A stretch of 35,573 bases of DNA from Candidatus Trichofilum aggregatum (GTDB lineage: Bacteria > Chloroflexota > Anaerolineae > Promineifilales > Promineifilaceae): contig JADJUV010000181.1 in assembly GCA_016716885.1 (NCBI GenBank), forward strand, positions 1 to 35,573. The letters run 5' to 3'. The notes below the pieces were generated by a model. It ran no database searches. It was not told the origin of the DNA and worked only from the letters and a program-made list of their open reading frames with translations. The position numbers and the translations under genes were made by a program. Shown here piece after piece: positions 32,324 through 35,573 of the stretch (its first letter is position 1; each line of letters opens with the position of its first letter).

Positions 32324-33090
32324 CAGAATCCTCACCCTGGCGATTGTGTGGGCAACGGCAATGGCGCAACCTGCTCCGGGATGGGGATGGGGTGTTCTGG
32401 ACCCGCGACCGGGAACAGATCTGGCTGAGGTCTGTGGCCAAAGTGGCTCTGGCTTTGGGAGTGGACCGCCTCGCGGGGCGGCCGGTGGCTTTGCCGGTGG
32501 CGGCTTTAGTGGAAGGGATCGGCGCGTTTCGGGCGCACCTGTACACCGCCTTTCACAGCGGCCGCACCAAAGAATCAACACGCGGCCGCCAGGTCATGCC
32601 CATTGCCCGCGTGACCCTGGCCGGGTTGAGTGGGGTGGGGGCGTCCAGCCAACGGGCTTACGAGAAACAAACAAAGCTGAAGGTGCAGGCGAACTTTGCG
32701 GTGGGCGAAGTCGCTACAGAGGAGAATCGAGAGAATCGGGCCTGGACACAAGGTCAGGCGGTATTTGAACTGACAGATTATCGTGGCCAACAAGGCAGGA
32801 AGGGCGAAACCTATCTGGCCTGGCAGTTGCCCAATAGTTATCTGGGGCAACACCAGCACCGGCCAAAGGGCCGGCAGAAGCGGATCAATCGTGAACTCAA
32901 AGACCTGGTTATGCAAGGGATGCCGGGGAACGTTGAGGGAAGAGTGAGACGCACCCAGAGAAACGGTATTACCCCAATGGCAAAGAGGCGGCTAAGCCTA
33001 CGACCTGCCGGGAAGCGAGAATTGTATTGGAAGAGGGACAGGACGGGGAACGGTCCGTATGAGGTGTGGCAGCAGTTGGGTAATGGGTGA
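32320..33090 (+). CDS. Basic, probably DNA-binding protein of unknown function
   Basis: Starts at GTG 32320 inside the preceding stop and has 256 residues. Residues about 85-125 (MPIARVTLAGLSGVGASSQRAYEKQTKLKV) have the shape of a helix-turn-helix in which a 'SxxSQRAYE' recognition helix follows a gly turn. The C-terminal third is strongly basic (KGRQKRINRELKDL, RVRRTQRN, MAKRRLSLRPAGKRE). A replication or regulatory role for the element is plausible but is inferred from charge and pattern. Two GCGGCCGC sites lie within the gene (about 32560 and 32582) and one in its upstream partner. Confidence 0.55.
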   Translation: MTESSPWRLCGQRQWRNLLRDGDGVFWTRDREQIWLRSVAKVALALGVDRLAGRPVALPVAALVEGIGAFRAHLYTAFHSGRTKESTRGRQVMPIARVTLAGLSGVGASSQRAYEKQTKLKVQANFAVGEVATEENRENRAWTQGQAVFELTDYRGQQGRKGETYLAWQLPNSYLGQHQHRPKGRQKRINRELKDLVMQGMPGNVEGRVRRTQRNGITPMAKRRLSLRPAGKRELYWKRDRTGNGPYEVWQQLGNG

Positions 33091-33292
33091 TGCTGGAGGC
33101 TGTTTTTTTTTTTTGTGACGAGGCGGGAAAAAGTTGTGCCCATTTTAGGGATAAACTTTTAAGTATCTGATTGTGGTCATATGGTGGGTATGATCTGTTG
33201 CTGGAATGCGAAGCTTGGGTTGGTAAGTAAATTACCAACAGCCGGGACGTACTTTAGGACAGAACGTGGTACGGCCTGTGTCCGCGTGTCTA

Positions 33293-33301
33293 TGGTATAC
33301 T
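33293..33301 (+). promoter_or_regulatory. Extended -10 promoter element
   Basis: TGGTATACT: TATACT preceded by TG at the extended -10 position, about 50 bases before ATG 33353. No -35 box at 17 bp. Confidence 0.45.
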
Positions 33302-33352
33302 AGAACAGATGAGCAATGCGGGTAAGTACAACAATACTTAAGAAGGCAAATT

Positions 33353-33511
33353 ATGGCTGCGAGAAAACAGTTGCAACAATCAAAATCAAGTAGCACTTCG
33401 CCGTCCGCGCAACTTAACCAACTTATTAAAGAGGGTAAGAGCGCGGAAAAAGGCAGGCAATTATCCGCAGGCTACATGCGCCTTCACGAAATGGCCATAG
33501 ATTTTGAATAG
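33353..33511 (+). CDS. Short N-terminal piece of the frameshifted locus
   Basis: ATG 33353 with AAGAAGG upstream encodes 52 residues (Gln/Ser/Lys-rich, then LIKEGKSAEKGRQLSAGYMRLHEMAIDF). The following frame at 33504 carries on the helical composition (ALWHKLASLYVKTERLEDARSLY), so this may be the true start of a longer protein broken at about 33505. Confidence 0.45.
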   Translation: MAARKQLQQSKSSSTSPSAQLNQLIKEGKSAEKGRQLSAGYMRLHEMAIDFE

Positions 33512-34020
33512 CCGGTGTTCTTCAAAAAAGAAGAGCAGCTCAGCGCTCTGGCACAAATTGGCTAGTCTCTATGTGAAGACAGAACGTCTTGAAGATGCAC
33601 GCTCATTATACCACTCACACCTTACTGATTTAAACATGAGTAGCCGTATCTCAAGATTAAAAAGGGCCATTTTGGAATCTTTTGACGTGGAAAGAGTTGA
33701 CCTGGAAGTAAATCTTGTTTCGATCTTCCAAATGTCTGAAAATCATCGTTTAATTCATCAGCTACCCCGAGCTGTTATTGAGCGTCTTTTCTCCCAAGCT
33801 GTTCAAGTTTATGAAATAAAACCGGACGCGACCACCTATGAACTCATTGAGAAGCTCTTGCCGCGGACACACATCGAACTCTCTGCTGCCTCAGACAGTT
33901 TATCCTCACTGCTCGCACAGCCAAGAAAGCTCTTAGAAGCATTAGAAACCTCAAACGAAGACGAACTCGATTCTTTGCTTTATCAAGTGTCTCCCAAGTC
34001 GTTGGAGATGAACAACAACA
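33504..34020 (+). pseudogene. Helical segment of a broken defence-type gene
   Basis: Frame 0 from a TTG at 33504 is open to 34115 but looks coding only to about 34010. The protein begins with a TPR-like helix pair (ALWHKLASLYVKTERLEDARSLYHSHL), then more helices (SIFQMSENHRLIHQLPRAVIERLFSQA, KLLEALETSNEDELDSLLYQ). After about 34000 the coding character moves to frame 2. No enzyme motif here. There is no GCGGCCGC in 33.1-35.6 kb, and base composition is more AT-rich than the secretion cluster. Confidence 0.45.
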
Positions 34021-34480
34021 AAGATTACAACAAATATGGGCTGAACGGGTTCATGGCACATACATGTATCGAGGCGCTGGATATGGCGTTAGAACTACCA
34101 TCTTATACATGCTAGAAATGCTGGAAGGCAAAAACGGCATCGTTCGTATTGAGGTGGAAGGTATAGAAGACTTTGACGTTTATTATAATGAACAAACAAT
34201 TCTGACTTCACCCACGATTTTACCAGTACGGATGTACGTTCAGGCCAAAAGCCGGGATGAAGGACAGCCAGCCTGGTCTGTGAGCCAGTTAAAGACTGTT
34301 TTGAACAGTTTTGCCGAAGTCCATTGTGAAGACCCAACAGCCAATTTTCTTTTCATCACGGATTATCATTTTGGCGAGCAGACAACCCTTACCGACGTTT
34401 TGGATTACTCAAACCTATGGGCTTTCGATAAAGACCATTCTATTTCGCAATGTTCTGGGATAAGATCAGTGGAATCATGA
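34004..34480 (+). pseudogene. Cap4/DUF4297-like endonuclease segment
   Basis: Frame 2 encodes YRGAGYGVRTTILYMLEML, then IVRIEVEGIEDFDVYY, then VRMYVQAKSR. This is the arrangement of the DUF4297/Cap4 restriction-endonuclease-like fold: a helix after G-Y-x, a strand with E and D, and the Q-x-K strand. The catalytic acidic residues and K of 'QAK' are visible. A nuclease of this type cuts DNA when the attached sensor is triggered. The segment has no start codon with ribosome site and ends in a frame change near 34460. It is followed at once by a STAND NTPase segment, which is the order of known anti-phage proteins. Confidence 0.5.
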
Positions 34481-35360
34481 AATCACTTCTCATGAGGTTC
34501 CGAGATTGATTCTTTTGAAGAAGCGTGTCCACTTCGCAGTCAAAGCCAGAAACCTCGATGACGAAATTATCGAAAGGCTGGCCGCTTTCACTGGAAGCCC
34601 GAAAGCGGCAGCGGCTCGCTATTACGAAGCTTTATTCTATAAAATTCATACCCTGGCCGAAGCAGATAAAAAGGGCGACGATAGTAAAGCCCTTTCTAGG
34701 GCTGAACTAGAGCGTATTTTGCACGAAGTGGTGGCTACGGTGGATGTGGATGCACTAGCCCACCCCTTACACCAGGGCAATCTGGAGCTTATTACTTTCA
34801 CCACAGACGGAATTCAGTCAGCACAGCCGGACCCCAATTACTATCTTGGTGTCTCTGCAAATATGAGCCATATCCTGGCCAATCAGGATATTCATCGTCC
34901 AGAGCTAATGGATGAATTAGCGGCCAAATTGGTACAGCGTAATTTTTGCATCTTACGATCTCCCTCTGGTACCGGGAAAACCACTCTGATGTATCGTTTC
35001 GCTTATGGAAATCGACACGCTTTCTCCATTTACCAGTTGCGCCATTTGGAGGGGGGATCTGAGGCGATAGCTACTGCCTGCGAACGTTACATTAAATCTT
35101 TACAACCGTCCGCCCACACGCCCGTTCTGTTGTTAATCGATGATATTTCACGTCCCGAAAAGCGTGGGTGGCAGAAACTCGTGCAACCTATTCTCGAACT
35201 GGATAACGTTTATATCATTGCCACCACACGAGAAGACGAGTGGCACGACTTTCTCGCCGCTGGGATGAATGTCAGTATGTGTATCCAACCCTTTCTGAGG
35301 ATACCGCTCGACGGACTCAGAAAACTTCAAGAACTGGGACAACTCCCCAGATTATCCTGA
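34464..35360 (+). pseudogene. STAND-type P-loop NTPase segment
   Basis: Frame 0 encodes a helical lead (RVHFAVKARNLDDEIIERLAAF). Walker A is SPSGTGKTTLMYRF, Walker B is VLLLIDDISRPEKRGW, and the sensor strand is VYIIATTREDEW. These are the marks of a STAND (nSTAND3-like) NTPase. With the nuclease upstream it resembles Avs-type anti-phage sensors in which target recognition by the C-terminal part triggers the nuclease. The frame breaks near 35326 and the window ends before the sensor domain could be seen. Confidence 0.55.
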
Positions 35361-35573
35361 TTGGCGAGAAGCTTACGAAGCTAGTAAGACGGATGAAACA
35401 AGCTCTTCTCATGGAATACACCCATATCCTTACCCAAGGTAAGCGCATAGAAGAGGTATTGCGCCAACAGGTTGATCGTGCCGCCCACCTTTCTCCGGTC
35501 CGCATCGATTTGTTGCGGGTCATCTGTACAGCCCATGCATTTGGCGGGCGTGTGCCAGCGGACTTACTAACAG
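35326..35573 (+). pseudogene. Continuation of the NTPase gene in shifted frames, open at the window end
   Basis: Frame 1 reads FKNWDNSPDYPDWREAYEAS to about 35390. Frame 2 then reads MEYTHILTQGKRIEEVLRQQ and RIDLLRVICTAHAFGGRVP to the window edge. Both are protein-like (the winged-helix region after a STAND ATPase would be expected here). Two further shifts are therefore needed. Confidence 0.45.

Noticed and set aside
1..35573. tRNA, rRNA, integrase, relaxase or IS transposase genes
   Set aside because: Looked for typical T-loop motifs and enzyme motifs on both strands and found none; the element's ends are therefore not defined within this window.

Overview
The window looks like accessory DNA of a Chloroflexota bacterium (Anaerolineae-like). 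The reasons are monoderm-style type IV secretion genes, exported proteins with long Thr/Pro linkers, PPC and DUF11-type domains, and GC-rich genes next to AT-richer islands. No rRNA, tRNA or housekeeping gene is present, so the placement is inference. The octamer palindrome GCGGCCGC occurs about 55 times in 35.6 kb (roughly one expected). It behaves like a HIP1-type genomic signature, and its gaps mark segments that may be recent arrivals.

Layout. (1) 1-3.3 kb: two related phage-type antirepressor genes, both frameshifted, flank a partition module: an AT-rich palindromic operator/centromere candidate, a ParA gene with one in-frame stop, and a small ribbon-helix-helix partner. (2) 3.3-5.0 kb, minus strand: a small hypothetical gene, a small membrane protein and a tandem GNAT acetyltransferase. 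(3) 5.1-9.7 kb: a response regulator, an 82-aa peptide with a Cys-Trp-Gly-rich tail, a polyprenyl-synthase-like protein and a multi-TM histidine kinase, closed by a terminator. These are the four parts of a ComQXPA prenyl-peptide quorum-sensing system, in the order A-X-Q-P. I regard this as the main discovery candidate. (4) 10.0-29.5 kb: one plus-strand cluster for a type IV secretion-like machine: large exported proteins, an M23 peptidase lipoprotein, two paralog pairs, a VirB6-like membrane protein, PPC-domain and sortase-fold-like proteins, a pilin-like protein, a PrgI/VirB3-like protein, a VirB4 ATPase and a VirD4-like protein without a P-loop. No relaxase is seen. (5) 29.7-31.8 kb: a tandem array of minus-strand small RNA genes. 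Four have the same TTGACA-N17-TATTCT promoter, a shared C-rich hairpin and an intrinsic terminator. Three are followed by a long hairpin whose arms covary between copies. (6) 32.0-33.1 kb: two overlapping genes of unknown function. (7) 33.3 kb to the end: a frameshifted locus with a Cap4-like nuclease segment and a STAND-type NTPase segment, free of GCGGCCGC.

How the parts may work together. The peptide would be prenylated by the ComQ-like enzyme and sensed by the ComP-like kinase, which would phosphorylate the LuxR-type regulator. Control of the neighbouring secretion/transfer genes is a plausible output but only inferred. Many genes carry single-base frameshifts, several at G-tracts, while the longest genes are intact, so assembly error, real decay and phase variation all remain possible.
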